Positions 52,141-61,764 of a stretch of DNA of 64,000 bases are shown piece by piece; within the stretch, counting starts at the first letter, position 1, and each line of letters starts with the position of its first letter. The notes under the pieces were generated by a model, which saw only the letters and a program-made list of their open reading frames with translations, ran no database searches and had not been told where the DNA came from. The stretch is from contig NZ_JAFMZK010000004.1 in the NCBI RefSeq assembly GCF_029105185.1, positions 186,001-250,000 on the forward strand, read 5' to 3'. Both the position numbers and the translations under genes were made by a program. This stretch comes from Aliiroseovarius sp. Z3 (GTDB taxonomy: Bacteria > Pseudomonadota > Alphaproteobacteria > Rhodobacterales > Rhodobacteraceae).

Positions 52141-52740
52141 ATGGCTTTTGAACTTCCCGATCTTCCTTACGCACACGACGCGCTGGCCGATTTCGGCATG
52201 TCGGCTGAAACCATGGAGTTTCATCACGACCTGCACCACAAGGCCTATGTCGACAACGGCAACAAGCTGATCGCTGGCACCGAGTGGGAGGGCAAGACCC
52301 TCGAAGAGATCATTGTTGGCACCTATGACGACAAAGCTGTCGCGCAGAACGGTATCTTCAACAACATCTCGCAGCTGTGGAACCACAACCAGTTCTGGGA
52401 AATGATGGGCCCGGGCAAGGTTGCGATGCCGGGTGAGCTGGAAAAAGCGATCACCGAAAGCTTCGGTTCGGTTGACGAGTTCAAGTCGCAGTTCGCTGCT
52501 GCTGGCGCGGGTCAGTTCGGTTCGGGCTGGGCGTGGCTGGTCAAGAACGCTGACGGTTCGCTGGCTGTGACCAAAACCGAAAACGGCGTGAACCCGCTGT
52601 GCTTCGGCCAGACCGCGCTGTTGGGTTGTGACGTGTGGGAGCACTCGTATTATATCGACTTCCGCAACAAGCGTCCTGCCTATCTGGACAACTTCCTGAA
52701 CAACCTGGTGAACTGGGAAAACGTGGCCTCGCGCCTGTAA
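52141..52740 (+). CDS. sodB: Superoxide dismutase [Fe]
   Basis: Removes superoxide in the cytoplasm. 199 residues. Metal ligands: His28 in EFHHDLHHKAYV, His in QLWNHNQFW, and Asp/His in DVWEHSYYIDFRNKRPAYLD. The second-sphere Gln is in NNISQLWNHN, as in Fe-type enzymes. No signal peptide. The ATG has GGGGG upstream. A terminator follows. It may handle oxidative stress linked to sarcosine oxidase, which makes peroxide; this is inference. Confidence 0.95.
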   Translation: MAFELPDLPYAHDALADFGMSAETMEFHHDLHHKAYVDNGNKLIAGTEWEGKTLEEIIVGTYDDKAVAQNGIFNNISQLWNHNQFWEMMGPGKVAMPGELEKAITESFGSVDEFKSQFAAAGAGQFGSGWAWLVKNADGSLAVTKTENGVNPLCFGQTALLGCDVWEHSYYIDFRNKRPAYLDNFLNNLVNWENVASRL

Positions 52741-52795
52741 TCCAACCCTGTTGGCGGCAGCGTTTCTGTTGCCGACGACATCACGAAACATCATG

Positions 52796-52825
52796 GCGGT
52801 CGCCTCTTGGGCGACCGCTTTTTTT
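52796..52825 (+). terminator. Rho-independent terminator after sodB
   Basis: GCGGTCGCC (52796-52804) and GGCGACCGC (52810-52818) form a 9-bp perfect stem with a 5-base loop, then seven T. Confidence 0.93.
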
Positions 52826-52861
52826 ATGTCAAGACAGATCGTGACCAAGGGGAAGCACGCG

Positions 52862-53776
52862 ATGAGTGATGGCATAAAAGGGGTCGCGGCGATCATAGCC
52901 GCTTGTGTTGTTTGGGGCCTGTCACCGCTGTTCTACAAACTGTTGGAACACGTGCCACCATTGGAGCTTCTGAGCCACCGCACGCTATGGTCACTTGTGA
53001 TTTTCGGGCTGATCTTGATCGCGCAAGGACGATTGGGGCAGGTGCCCGTTCTGCTTGGTGGACGTTCGGCCTTTCTGGTGGCGCTTGCGGCCCTTGTCAT
53101 TTCTATCAACTGGGGTGGCTTTATCCTGTCCGTGCAGATCGGCATGGTGGTGGAAAGCAGCCTTGGCTACTTCATCTTTCCACTGGTGATGGTGGTGCTG
53201 GGGCGCGTCCTGTTTGGTGAGGTGATCACACGGGGCAAAGCGATGGCTTTGACCCTTGCGACGATAGCGGTTCTGACGTTGACCCTTGGTCTGGGGGTGG
53301 CGCCGTGGCTTTCGCTGCTTCTGGGCGGGACATTTGCGATATATGGCGCGATCAAGAAGACGCTTTCCTGTGGTCCGGTAGTGTCCGTGACAGCCGAGGT
53401 CTTGCTGCTTGCGCCCCTTGCGATCATATGGCTTCTGGGCGCGCATTTTGCCGGGTGGCAGGGGATCGTGGGACGAACCGGTGGTGTGTTCGGCACACAT
53501 CTCTGGGACAGCGCGTTGTTGATCGCGTCGGGTCTGATCACGGCGGTGCCGCTCATGCTGTTCAGCTATGCGTCACATCGTTTGGCACTGTCGACCGTCG
53601 GGTTGGTGCAATACCTGAACCCGAGCCTTCAGTTCACCTGTGCCGTCGCGGTTTTGGGAGAGACAGTTACCGTTTGGCACATGATCGCGTTCCCATTGAT
53701 CTGGTTGGCGCTGGCGATCTATTCGGCTGAAGCCTACCGTCAGGACAAGGCAGCGCGCAAGGCTTCAACCGCCTGA
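52862..53776 (+). CDS. rarD: EamA-family transporter RarD
   Basis: A 304-residue membrane protein with ten hydrophobic segments of the drug/metabolite transporter superfamily. RarD marks: AACVVWGLSPLFYKLLEHVP, SHRTLWSLVIFGLIL, GYFIFPLVMVVLGRVLFGE and FSYASHRLALSTVGLVQYLN. The substrate is unknown. The start at 52862 has AAGGGGAAGC upstream; a longer reading would include the sodB terminator. Its last 37 bases overlap the convergent LOG gene. Confidence 0.9.
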   Translation: MSDGIKGVAAIIAACVVWGLSPLFYKLLEHVPPLELLSHRTLWSLVIFGLILIAQGRLGQVPVLLGGRSAFLVALAALVISINWGGFILSVQIGMVVESSLGYFIFPLVMVVLGRVLFGEVITRGKAMALTLATIAVLTLTLGLGVAPWLSLLLGGTFAIYGAIKKTLSCGPVVSVTAEVLLLAPLAIIWLLGAHFAGWQGIVGRTGGVFGTHLWDSALLIASGLITAVPLMLFSYASHRLALSTVGLVQYLNPSLQFTCAVAVLGETVTVWHMIAFPLIWLALAIYSAEAYRQDKAARKASTA

Positions 53777-54297
53777 TCCACGTCATCCACGACGGTGACA
53801 AAGTCCTTCAGACTGTCTTCAGCAAAGCCGTTCTCGATCACATGGTCCAGAAGCGTGACCAGCGGATCCCAGAACCCGTTCACGTTCAGAAGCAGGATCG
53901 GTTTGGCGTGCAGCCCAAGCTGGCGCCATGTCAGAACCTCGAAGAACTCGTCCAGTGATCCCGCGCCGCCGGGCAGAACCACAACAGCGTCCGAGTTCAT
54001 GAACATGACCTTTTTGCGTTCATGCATATTCTCGGTCACGATGAAAGTGGTCAGGTCGCGTTTGCCCACCTCCCATTTCATCAGGTGCTCTGGAATGACA
54101 CCGAAGGTTTGCGCACCGTCAAGCTGGGCCGCGACGGCAACCGTGCCCATCAGCCCGACATCCCCGGCGCCATAGACCAGCCGCCAGCCGTTGCTTGCCA
54201 AGGCCGTGCCAAGCGCCGTTGCGACCTCGCGAAATGCGGGGTCGTTGCCAAACCGCGAGCCGCAGTAAACGCAAACCGATGCCGTATGCTGTGTCAT
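53740..54297 (-). CDS. LOG-family protein (TIGR00730-type, cytokinin riboside 5'-monophosphate phosphoribohydrolase-like)
   Basis: A 185-residue Rossmann-like enzyme with VCVYCGSRFGNDPAF near the N-terminus and the signature PGGAGSLDEFFEVLTWRQLG. Family members release free base from nucleotides. The start at 54295-54297 has GGAG with six-base spacing; the earlier ATG adds four residues. It overlaps rarD in the 3' end (convergent). Confidence 0.9.
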   Translation of the reverse strand: MTQHTASVCVYCGSRFGNDPAFREVATALGTALASNGWRLVYGAGDVGLMGTVAVAAQLDGAQTFGVIPEHLMKWEVGKRDLTTFIVTENMHERKKVMFMNSDAVVVLPGGAGSLDEFFEVLTWRQLGLHAKPILLLNVNGFWDPLVTLLDHVIENGFAEDSLKDFVTVVDDVDQAVEALRAALS

Positions 54298-54405
54298 GGA
54301 TGTCTCCAATTCGTTGGTATCTGAATGATCTTTTGACCGGTGTTAGCGGTATTGATACTGTTCAACAAGCAGGCGCGGCTTAAGGGCAGCCGACAGGGGA
54401 AATAA

Positions 54406-55623
54406 ATGACGACAGAAACGGGCAACGATGGCAATGCGACCGGGTTAAAAGTGGCGGCAGGGGCCGTTCTTGTGGTTGCGATTGGTGCTGTTTGGTATCT
54501 TTGGTCTCAGACCCAGTCGCCCAGCGAGTCCAACGCGTCAAGCACGTCTGAACCCGTGGCGACCATACCTGTGCCACCTGAGGATGCCACTAAGGCGGAC
54601 GTTCCGCAGGCCGATAGCGCGACCGCGCCGCCCGAGGATGTGGCGGACAGCGCGGCCGATGAACTGCCCCCCTCCGACACATCGCCCGGTTTTGATGTTG
54701 TTCGCGTGGACCCGGACGGAAGTGCCGTCGTTGCAGGCCATGCTGAACCCGGAAGCACCATTCAGCTAACCCTTGACGGCGCGCCGCTTGAAGATGTCGA
54801 AGTCGGCAGTGATGGCAACTTTGTTGCGCTGCTGGACCTTCCCGTTGAAACCCCCGGCGCACTTGGGTTTTTGGCGCTCGATGATGGTGGAGAAGTCATT
54901 GAGAACAGTGAAAGCTCGCAAACGGTTTTGATCGCGCCGACTGTATCTGTCCCGACCACATCTGCCCCGGCATCCGAGCCAGCCGCAGACGCACCGCAAA
55001 CCGATACGCTTGCCGTGGCAGACACCGACCCCCCGACACCCCCCAGCACGGAAACCTCAGAGACCACGGCCAACGCCCCTCAGATCCTGCTGGCTGATGA
55101 CGAGGGGATTTCTGTTCTGCAGGATGGCACAGGTCGCCCAGCGGTCGACAACGTCGTCATAGATGCAATCACTTACGACGAAACTGGCGAGGTTGCGTTG
55201 TCAGGGCGCGGGCAAGGTGGCGCGAACCTGCGCGTTTATTTGGATAACAAACCAATCGAGATCGGAGAGGTAACCGAAAGCGGTCAATGGCGCGTGCCGC
55301 TGCCCGAAGTGGATAGCGGTGTGTATACGCTTAGGGTTGACGAACTTGCCGAAGATGGTTCGGTCACATCGCGCACCGAAACCCCGTTCAAGCGCGAAGA
55401 ACCCACCCAGTTGGCCGCCGTGGCGAACACAGACACCGCAACCCCGAACGTGCGTGTCGAAGCGGTGACGGTGCAGCCGGGATCAACCCTATGGGCCATT
55501 GCGCGTGAACATCTTGGGGAAGGGCCGCTCTATGTCCGCGTTTTTGCAGCCAATCGCGAGCAGATCAGGGATCCCGATTTGATTTATCCGGGTCAGGTTT
55601 TTGCAATTCCGGACGCTGAGTAA
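54406..55623 (+). CDS. LysM-domain protein with one N-terminal membrane anchor
   Basis: A 405-residue protein: a membrane anchor at about 14-33 (LKVAAGAVLVVAIGAVWYLW), a long acidic Pro/Ser/Thr-rich linker, two Ig-like beta units (FDVVRVDPDGSAVVAGHAEP; VVIDAITYDETGEVALSGRG), and a C-terminal LysM from about 355 (QPGSTLWAIAREHLGEGPLY, ending PGQVFAIP). LysM binds peptidoglycan, so this protein probably bridges inner membrane and cell wall. It is convergent with the ArsR gene (3 bases apart). Confidence 0.88.
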   Translation: MTTETGNDGNATGLKVAAGAVLVVAIGAVWYLWSQTQSPSESNASSTSEPVATIPVPPEDATKADVPQADSATAPPEDVADSAADELPPSDTSPGFDVVRVDPDGSAVVAGHAEPGSTIQLTLDGAPLEDVEVGSDGNFVALLDLPVETPGALGFLALDDGGEVIENSESSQTVLIAPTVSVPTTSAPASEPAADAPQTDTLAVADTDPPTPPSTETSETTANAPQILLADDEGISVLQDGTGRPAVDNVVIDAITYDETGEVALSGRGQGGANLRVYLDNKPIEIGEVTESGQWRVPLPEVDSGVYTLRVDELAEDGSVTSRTETPFKREEPTQLAAVANTDTATPNVRVEAVTVQPGSTLWAIAREHLGEGPLYVRVFAANREQIRDPDLIYPGQVFAIPDAE

Positions 55624-55626
55624 CGT

Positions 55627-55989
55627 CTAGGGCTGAGAAGCGTGTGCTTGTCTGTCCTGATGCCCCATGTCTACGTCCTGACCGGTGCAGGCGCAGATAT
55701 CGGGGTCGCGCGCGCAGCAATCGTTCAGCAAATAGGCGATGACCCCGCCAAGCGCCTTGCAGTCAGCCGCATAGATGACATGCCTTGAGGCCTTGCGTGA
55801 CGTCAGAAGACCCGCTGCTTCCAGTTGCGACAAATGGAATGACAAACCGGATGCCGACACGCCGATCGCTTCGGCGATGGCACCTGCTGCCAGGCCGTCT
55901 TTGCCGTGCGGCACCAGAAGGCGCACGATTTCCAACCGGGTGTCATGTGCCATGGCTGACAGGGATTTGAGGACTCGACTCTGCTCCAT
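55627..55989 (-). CDS. ArsR-family transcriptional regulator
   Basis: A 120-residue winged-helix repressor (SLSAMAHDTRLEIVRLLV, AIGVSASGLSFHLSQLEAAG, VIYAADCKALGGVIAYLLND). C-terminal cysteines in NDCCARDPDICACTGQD could bind a metal such as arsenite, Cd or Zn; a metal or metalloid sensor is likely. Its start codon abuts a palindrome and it is divergent from the Atm1-type ABC gene. Confidence 0.88.
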   Translation of the reverse strand: MEQSRVLKSLSAMAHDTRLEIVRLLVPHGKDGLAAGAIAEAIGVSASGLSFHLSQLEAAGLLTSRKASRHVIYAADCKALGGVIAYLLNDCCARDPDICACTGQDVDMGHQDRQAHASQP

Positions 55990-56017
55990 ATTTCAAATAT
56001 CGGTGAAATATTGAAAT
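55990..56017. promoter_or_regulatory. Palindromic operator between arsR and the ABC exporter gene
   Basis: ATTTCAAATAT (55990-56000) and AATATTGAAAT (56007-56017) form an imperfect inverted repeat (6-base spacer) touching the ArsR start codon. This is the usual place for an ArsR operator and could silence both genes. Confidence 0.6.
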
Positions 56018-56083
56018 GACGCAAGCCCCCGATTGATCCCACCCCCGTGGGGTCTGCGCGGGTCAGCTAAAGCAAGGTTCCGT

Positions 56084-57952
56084 ATGCCTCCCTCTCGTAT
56101 TACCTCGACCGAAGCGCCAAAAAATGGCTGGCGCACGATCAAACGCGTTGCCCCATACCTGTGGCCCGAGGGTAAGCCCTGGGTGAAGCGGCGCGTGGTG
56201 ATTGCGCTGCTTATGCTTTTGGCGTCCAAGGTCGTTTCGGTCCTGACACCGTTCCTATACAAAGGTGCGGTTGACGTGCTGAGCGGTGAGGCGACCGGCG
56301 AGGCTTGGGCGCTGGCGACAGGCGCGGTCGGGCTGACGCTGGCCTATGGTATGGCGCGGATCATGACCAATGGGTTTCAACAGTTGCGCGATGCTGTCTT
56401 TGCCCGCGTCGGCCAGCGCGCCCTGCGTCAATTGGCGCTCGAGACCTTCACACATATTCACCGCTTGTCGATGCGCTATCACATCACGCGAAAAACCGGC
56501 GGGCTGTCACGGATCATCGAACGCGGCGTGAAAGGGGTCGAGTTCCTGCTGCGCTTCATGCTGTTTTCCATGGGACCGCTGGTGCTGGAACTCGCGCTGA
56601 TCTCGGCCATTCTCTTCTTCGTATTTGACGTCTGGTATCTGGCCGTCGTCGTGGGAACGATCGGGGCCTATATCTGGTTCACCTTCAAGGTGACCGAATG
56701 GCGCGTGCGTATCCGCAAGGAAATGAACGATCAGGATACGGATGCCAACCAAAAGGCCATCGACAGTCTGCTGAACTTCGAAACCGTCAAATATTTCGGC
56801 GCGGAACGGCGCGAGGCGGAACGGTATGACGTGGCCATGGCGGGGTACGAGAAAGCCGCGCTCAAGACCTCGTATTCGCTGGCGTTCCTGAACTTCGGTC
56901 AGGCCCTGCTGATCACGTCGGGGCTGGTGGGCGTTATGGTTCTGGCGGCGGTAGGGGTGCAGCGCGGTGATCTGACTGTTGGCGATTTTGTGATGGTCAA
57001 CGCCTATATGATTCAGATCACCATGCCCCTGAACTTCCTGGGCACGGTCTATCGCGAAATCCGCCAATCCCTTGTTGATATGGGCGAGATGTTTGACCTG
57101 CTGGAACAGCCCGCCGAAGTGACGGACAAACCGGGTGCGCCAGATATCAAGGTCAACGGTGGCGCTTTGATCTTTGACGATTTGCGGTTTGGATATGACC
57201 CTGCGCGCCCGATCCTGAAAGGCGTGTCGATTGATGTCCCGGCGGGCAAGACGGTTGCCATTGTCGGCCCCTCTGGTTCAGGCAAGTCGACAATTGGGCG
57301 CCTGTTGTTCCGGTTTTATGACGTCAGCAGTGGCAGTTTGAAGATCGACGGGCAGGATGTGCGCGACGTGACACAAGACAGTTTGCATGGCGTGATCGGC
57401 GTGGTGCCGCAGGACACGGTGCTGTTTAATGACAGTGTGTATTACAACATCGCCTATGGCCGCCCCGAGGCCAGCCGGGAAGAGGTCGAAGGCGCTGCGA
57501 AAGCTGCCAAGATACATGATTTCATCATGAGCTTGCCTGACGGTTACGACACACAAGTCGGTGAACGCGGGTTGAAGCTGTCGGGCGGGGAAAAGCAACG
57601 GGTGGGAATTGCCCGGACCCTGTTGAAAAACCCTCCGATCTTGCTGCTGGACGAAGCCACCTCGGCGCTGGACACCCAGACCGAGCGTGACATTCAGGAA
57701 AGTCTGCGCGAAATGGGCGAGGGGCGCACGGTGATTACCATTGCCCACCGCCTGTCCACCATCGTGGATGCGGACGAGATTATCGTGCTGGAAGCGGGCG
57801 AGGTGGTCGAGCGTGGCAGTCACGACGCCTTGCTGGAAAAAGACGGGCGCTATTCGGCGATGTGGGCGCGCCAGGCCAGCGAAGCCGCGCAGGAGGAGAT
57901 GTCCGATACCGACCAGACGGGCGTCGGCAGTCACCTGAAATTGGCCGAGTGA
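56084..57952 (+). CDS. Atm1-type ABC transporter (permease fused to ATPase)
   Basis: A 622-residue half-transporter: about six membrane helices in the first 320 residues (with the Atm1-type block DQDTDANQKAIDSLLNFETV), then an ABC ATPase with GPSGSGKST, VPQDTVLFNDSVYYNIAYG, KLSGGEKQRVGIARTLLK and LLLDEATSALDTQTE. Atm1-type exporters move glutathione-linked metal or sulfur species for Fe-S supply or metal detoxification. The start at 56084 (MPPSRITSTEAPKNG) follows AAGG; an upstream in-frame ATG adds 17 residues. Divergent from arsR with a shared palindrome. Confidence 0.9.
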   Translation: MPPSRITSTEAPKNGWRTIKRVAPYLWPEGKPWVKRRVVIALLMLLASKVVSVLTPFLYKGAVDVLSGEATGEAWALATGAVGLTLAYGMARIMTNGFQQLRDAVFARVGQRALRQLALETFTHIHRLSMRYHITRKTGGLSRIIERGVKGVEFLLRFMLFSMGPLVLELALISAILFFVFDVWYLAVVVGTIGAYIWFTFKVTEWRVRIRKEMNDQDTDANQKAIDSLLNFETVKYFGAERREAERYDVAMAGYEKAALKTSYSLAFLNFGQALLITSGLVGVMVLAAVGVQRGDLTVGDFVMVNAYMIQITMPLNFLGTVYREIRQSLVDMGEMFDLLEQPAEVTDKPGAPDIKVNGGALIFDDLRFGYDPARPILKGVSIDVPAGKTVAIVGPSGSGKSTIGRLLFRFYDVSSGSLKIDGQDVRDVTQDSLHGVIGVVPQDTVLFNDSVYYNIAYGRPEASREEVEGAAKAAKIHDFIMSLPDGYDTQVGERGLKLSGGEKQRVGIARTLLKNPPILLLDEATSALDTQTERDIQESLREMGEGRTVITIAHRLSTIVDADEIIVLEAGEVVERGSHDALLEKDGRYSAMWARQASEAAQEEMSDTDQTGVGSHLKLAE

Positions 57953-57960
57953 TATCACGC

Positions 57961-60900
57961 CTATTCGGCAGCATCCTTTCCACCCGACGCGTTGTCGTCG
58001 GTAGGGGTCGGCTCTGACGTAGGGGCAGGTTCAGTTGCGACGCCTTCTGGTCTGGCATTCGGCGCAAGCACACGCTTGATATCCTCGACATTGGGCGACA
58101 TGTCACCGCTGTCCGGCAGATCGCCGTCCTGATCCCCCGCTTGATCCCATAGAAGATCCCGCAGGGTCGTCTTTCGGGCGGCTTTATCAAGGGCCACGTC
58201 GCGTGCCGTTTGCCCCGACCGGCGGGCCAGCGCACGCAAGCCGTTCGCAGACCGATACGCGCCCGCTGAAATCCAGATGCGCAGGGCCAGCATCGATGGT
58301 GTAAAGACCAGCGTCAGCACGGTCGCGATGCCCAGTCCAAAGACCACCGCTGTGGCCAGTTGCTTCCACCAAAGTGCCGTGGGGGCGTCCAGCGAATACC
58401 CACCGTTGAAGAAATCCAGCGACAGGCCCAGCATCATTGGGGCCAGACCGGCCATCGTGGTGATTGTGGTCAGAAGGACGGGTCGGATGCGTGCCTCGGC
58501 GGTGCGGGTGATTGCCTCGATCTTCGGCATGTAGCGGGCGTAATCCTGATAAGTGTCGATCAGCACGATGTTGTTGTTCACCACGATGCCCGCCAACGCC
58601 ACGATCCCCGTGCCCGTCATGATGATCGAGAACGGCTGTTGCATGACCATCATCCCGATCAGGACGCCTGTGGTTGACAGAACCACGGCCAATAGCACCA
58701 GCACCGAGTTGTATAGGCTGTTGAACTGCGCCAGCAGGATAATGAACATCAGGCCAAGCGCACCGATGAAGGCCTGTCCAAGAAAGGCCTGGCTTTCGGC
58801 CTGATCCTCTTGATCGCCGGTCCATTCGTAACTTACGCCAGCGGGCATGTCGGCCCCATCAATCCATGTGGTCAGCGCCGCAATCCGATCTCCGGGTGTG
58901 ACCGGGGTGCGGGTCAGATCGGCACCGTCTTCGCTGGACGTAAGCCGGTCAGCTTCCGCAGAGGTTACGAATTGCTCAGCCCCATCGGGATCGGTCAGGC
59001 GGACCAGATCGTCCTGCACACCCGCCTTCACGTCATAATACCGGCTTTGATCCACCCGGTCGATCTGGGCAAGGCTGGGCACCGGTTTGCGCGTGACGAA
59101 ATTCGACATTGGCACCAACCCGGTGGCAGTGCGGATTTTCAACCCGTCCAGCGTGGACAGAACCCGGTCTTTCTGGGGCAGGCGCACGCGGATCTCAATC
59201 TCTTCATCCGAGCTGTCGACCCGCATAGTGTCAAGCAGGATGCCGTTCGTGACAAGCTGCACCATGCCGCCCACGGTGGCCACATCCGTGCCGTATCTGC
59301 CAGCCTCTTCCACGTCGACTTCGATCTGCCAGTCAATGCCGGGCAGGGGCAGGGTGTCTTCTATGGCGGTCAGTCCGGGGGTGGCATTGAACTGTGCAAT
59401 CGCCATGGTGGCCGCCCGCTCCAGATCATCCCAATCATCGCCTTTCAGACGCAGATGCACGGGTTTCGCCGAGGCCGGGCCGCGGTTCAGGTTCAGCACT
59501 TCGGTGCGAATGCCGGGCAGGGTGGCCAGACGTTCTTCCAACCGTGCCATAACCGCATCGCCATCAAATTCTGGGTCGATCTCGGTCGTGGTGAAGGGGA
59601 TCAATCCGAAAATCGGCGCATCCTGTTCGATCGACGGGCGATCCGCCCAGGCCACCAATTCGATTTGCAACTGACCGATACTGTCGCGCGGCCCCATGGC
59701 GCCACCAGTGTTCTGGTTCAACCCGCCAGAGCCTGCAAAGGCGAAGACGGTTTCGATGCCCTTGGTCGACAAGGCGATCTCTTCCGCCTGCTTCACCATC
59801 GCATCCTGTTCCTCAAGGCTCAGGTTGCCACGGGCGCGGACATAGACAATGGCTTGTTCCGGTTCGCTGTCGGCGAAGAATTCGACGCCCAGATTGTTGC
59901 GTCCATATAACATGAAGGTCGACACCACGAAACCGATGACCAAAGCGATGGCCACCAGCGGCATAATCGGGTTGCCAGAGATGAAGTGGATCAGATGCCC
60001 GAACCACGTGCGACGATAGCCGCCTTGCACGGTCTGCGCCTCGCGATGCCAACTGAGCGAACCCAGGGTGATCGACGTTGCGGTTGCCCCGATAAGGAAC
60101 ATCAACGCACCGGGCAGGATCGCCATGGCACCTTCGAACGGGGGCACGCCGCCGAACAGATAGCCGGGGTTCAAGAGCTGGAACCCGGACAGGAACAGAA
60201 TGTAGGCCGAAGGCAACACCAGAAGCGCCCGCAACCACACCGGCAGCCCGCGCAGCGCATCGGACAGAAAACCGATGGTTCGGCTGATCCGGCCAGACAC
60301 ACCACCAACCACCGGCAGATATATCAGCGCCACCAGCAGCGAGGCCATCAGGACGAAAATCAGCGTTTTGGGCAACCAGCCCATGAACTCGCCGGGGATG
60401 CCGGGCCAGAACAGCATGGGCAGAAAGGCGCAAAGCGTGGTCGCGGTCGAGCTGACAATGGGCCAGAACATCCGTTTCGCCGCCGCCGTATAGGCCGACA
60501 TCGGTCCCACACCTTCCGAGATTTTCTTGTCGGCATATTCGACAACAACGATGGCCCCATCCACAAGCATCCCCACCGCAAGGATCAGGCCAAACATCAC
60601 GATGTTCGAGATGGTGACACCGAGGGCGCCAAACAGCGCAAAGGTCAAAAGGAATGAGGTCGGAATGGCAAAGCCCACCAAGAGCGCGGGCCTTATTCCC
60701 AGCGCGCCCAGGACGACGATCATCACAAGCGCAATTGCTGTGATGACCGAGCCTTCAAGCTGGCGCACCATACTGTCAACAACATAGCTTTGGTCGTTCG
60801 ATGTGCCGATCTGAACGGCCTGTTGCAGTTCCTTGGACCAGCCCGCGCGCGTTTCATCCACAAGCGCGCGCACCTCGGCGGCGGTGTCGATCAGGTTGTA

Positions 60901-61764
60901 ACCTTTCCGCTTCACGACTTGCAGAGCCACGGTGGTGTCACCATTGAACCGCGCGGTGCCCTCGCGGTCTTCGAAGGTCAGGCGGATCGTCGCCAGATCA
61001 CCCAACGTGACCACGCTGTCCTCGTTGACCTTGACCGGCAGGTCATAGACATCCTGCACCTCGTCGAAGGACGAGGGGATCTTGACCGCCGTGGACCCGG
61101 TCGGCGTCTTGATATCACCTGCCGCGATCAACTGGTTGTTGTTCTGCACGACCTGGATCAACTCGCCCGCCGTGACGTTATAGGCTTCCAGCTTCAGCGG
61201 GTCGATTTCGACCTCAAGCATCTCGTCGCGATAACCCGTCAACGAGGCTTCCAGAACCGCATCCAGCCCTTCCAGTTCATCCTGCAGGTCACGTGCCAGC
61301 CGCACCAGCGTGCGTTCTGGAACATTGCCGGTCAGGTTCACGATGATAATCGGAAACTCTGAAAAGTTGATTTCAGTGACCGAATAACTGTCAAACCCCT
61401 GTGGAAACTTGCCTTCGGCCGAGTTCATCGCGTCGCGCACATCCGCCATGACGTTGGTCTTGTTCCAGCCGAACTCGAATTCCAACGCCACACCCGCATA
61501 GCCTTCGGCCGCGGTGCCGGACATGGTTTTCAGCCCGTCTATGTCGGCCAGTTCCGTTTCCATCGGGCGCAGAAGCAACTGTTCGGCATCGGCGGCTGAA
61601 ATTCCGGGGAAGGGGACCGAGACAAAAAGAGCCGGGATTTCGATATCCGGCTCTCCTTCCTTGGGCAGGCTGACATAGGCGATCGCGCCGGACAGGACCG
61701 ACAGGACCACAAAGGCAATGACCATTCGGGCGCGGTTTGCGGCCCAGTCAATGATCCCGATCAT
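57961..61764 (-). CDS. RND-family efflux transporter permease, enlarged
   Basis: A 1267-residue inner-membrane pump of the AcrB/HAE-like family. It has two RND repeats (helices from about 10-30, 345-490, then 596-620 and 960-1168), periplasmic porter domains, and the proton-relay helix GMLVDGAIVVVEYADK in which the second Asp of the usual DD pair is Gly. Unusually, about 60-70 extra residues with two hydrophobic stretches (about 508-530 and 546-570) lie between helices 6 and 7. A 95-100 residue acidic Pro/Thr/Glu tail follows the last helix. It overlaps the adaptor gene by 4 bases. Substrate unknown. Confidence 0.9.
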   Translation of the reverse strand: MIGIIDWAANRARMVIAFVVLSVLSGAIAYVSLPKEGEPDIEIPALFVSVPFPGISAADAEQLLLRPMETELADIDGLKTMSGTAAEGYAGVALEFEFGWNKTNVMADVRDAMNSAEGKFPQGFDSYSVTEINFSEFPIIIVNLTGNVPERTLVRLARDLQDELEGLDAVLEASLTGYRDEMLEVEIDPLKLEAYNVTAGELIQVVQNNNQLIAAGDIKTPTGSTAVKIPSSFDEVQDVYDLPVKVNEDSVVTLGDLATIRLTFEDREGTARFNGDTTVALQVVKRKGYNLIDTAAEVRALVDETRAGWSKELQQAVQIGTSNDQSYVVDSMVRQLEGSVITAIALVMIVVLGALGIRPALLVGFAIPTSFLLTFALFGALGVTISNIVMFGLILAVGMLVDGAIVVVEYADKKISEGVGPMSAYTAAAKRMFWPIVSSTATTLCAFLPMLFWPGIPGEFMGWLPKTLIFVLMASLLVALIYLPVVGGVSGRISRTIGFLSDALRGLPVWLRALLVLPSAYILFLSGFQLLNPGYLFGGVPPFEGAMAILPGALMFLIGATATSITLGSLSWHREAQTVQGGYRRTWFGHLIHFISGNPIMPLVAIALVIGFVVSTFMLYGRNNLGVEFFADSEPEQAIVYVRARGNLSLEEQDAMVKQAEEIALSTKGIETVFAFAGSGGLNQNTGGAMGPRDSIGQLQIELVAWADRPSIEQDAPIFGLIPFTTTEIDPEFDGDAVMARLEERLATLPGIRTEVLNLNRGPASAKPVHLRLKGDDWDDLERAATMAIAQFNATPGLTAIEDTLPLPGIDWQIEVDVEEAGRYGTDVATVGGMVQLVTNGILLDTMRVDSSDEEIEIRVRLPQKDRVLSTLDGLKIRTATGLVPMSNFVTRKPVPSLAQIDRVDQSRYYDVKAGVQDDLVRLTDPDGAEQFVTSAEADRLTSSEDGADLTRTPVTPGDRIAALTTWIDGADMPAGVSYEWTGDQEDQAESQAFLGQAFIGALGLMFIILLAQFNSLYNSVLVLLAVVLSTTGVLIGMMVMQQPFSIIMTGTGIVALAGIVVNNNIVLIDTYQDYARYMPKIEAITRTAEARIRPVLLTTITTMAGLAPMMLGLSLDFFNGGYSLDAPTALWWKQLATAVVFGLGIATVLTLVFTPSMLALRIWISAGAYRSANGLRALARRSGQTARDVALDKAARKTTLRDLLWDQAGDQDGDLPDSGDMSPNVEDIKRVLAPNARPEGVATEPAPTSEPTPTDDNASGGKDAAE

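Noticed and set aside
58810-59910. A 366-residue open frame antisense to the RND pump
   Set aside because: Shadow reading; no ribosome site or family pattern.
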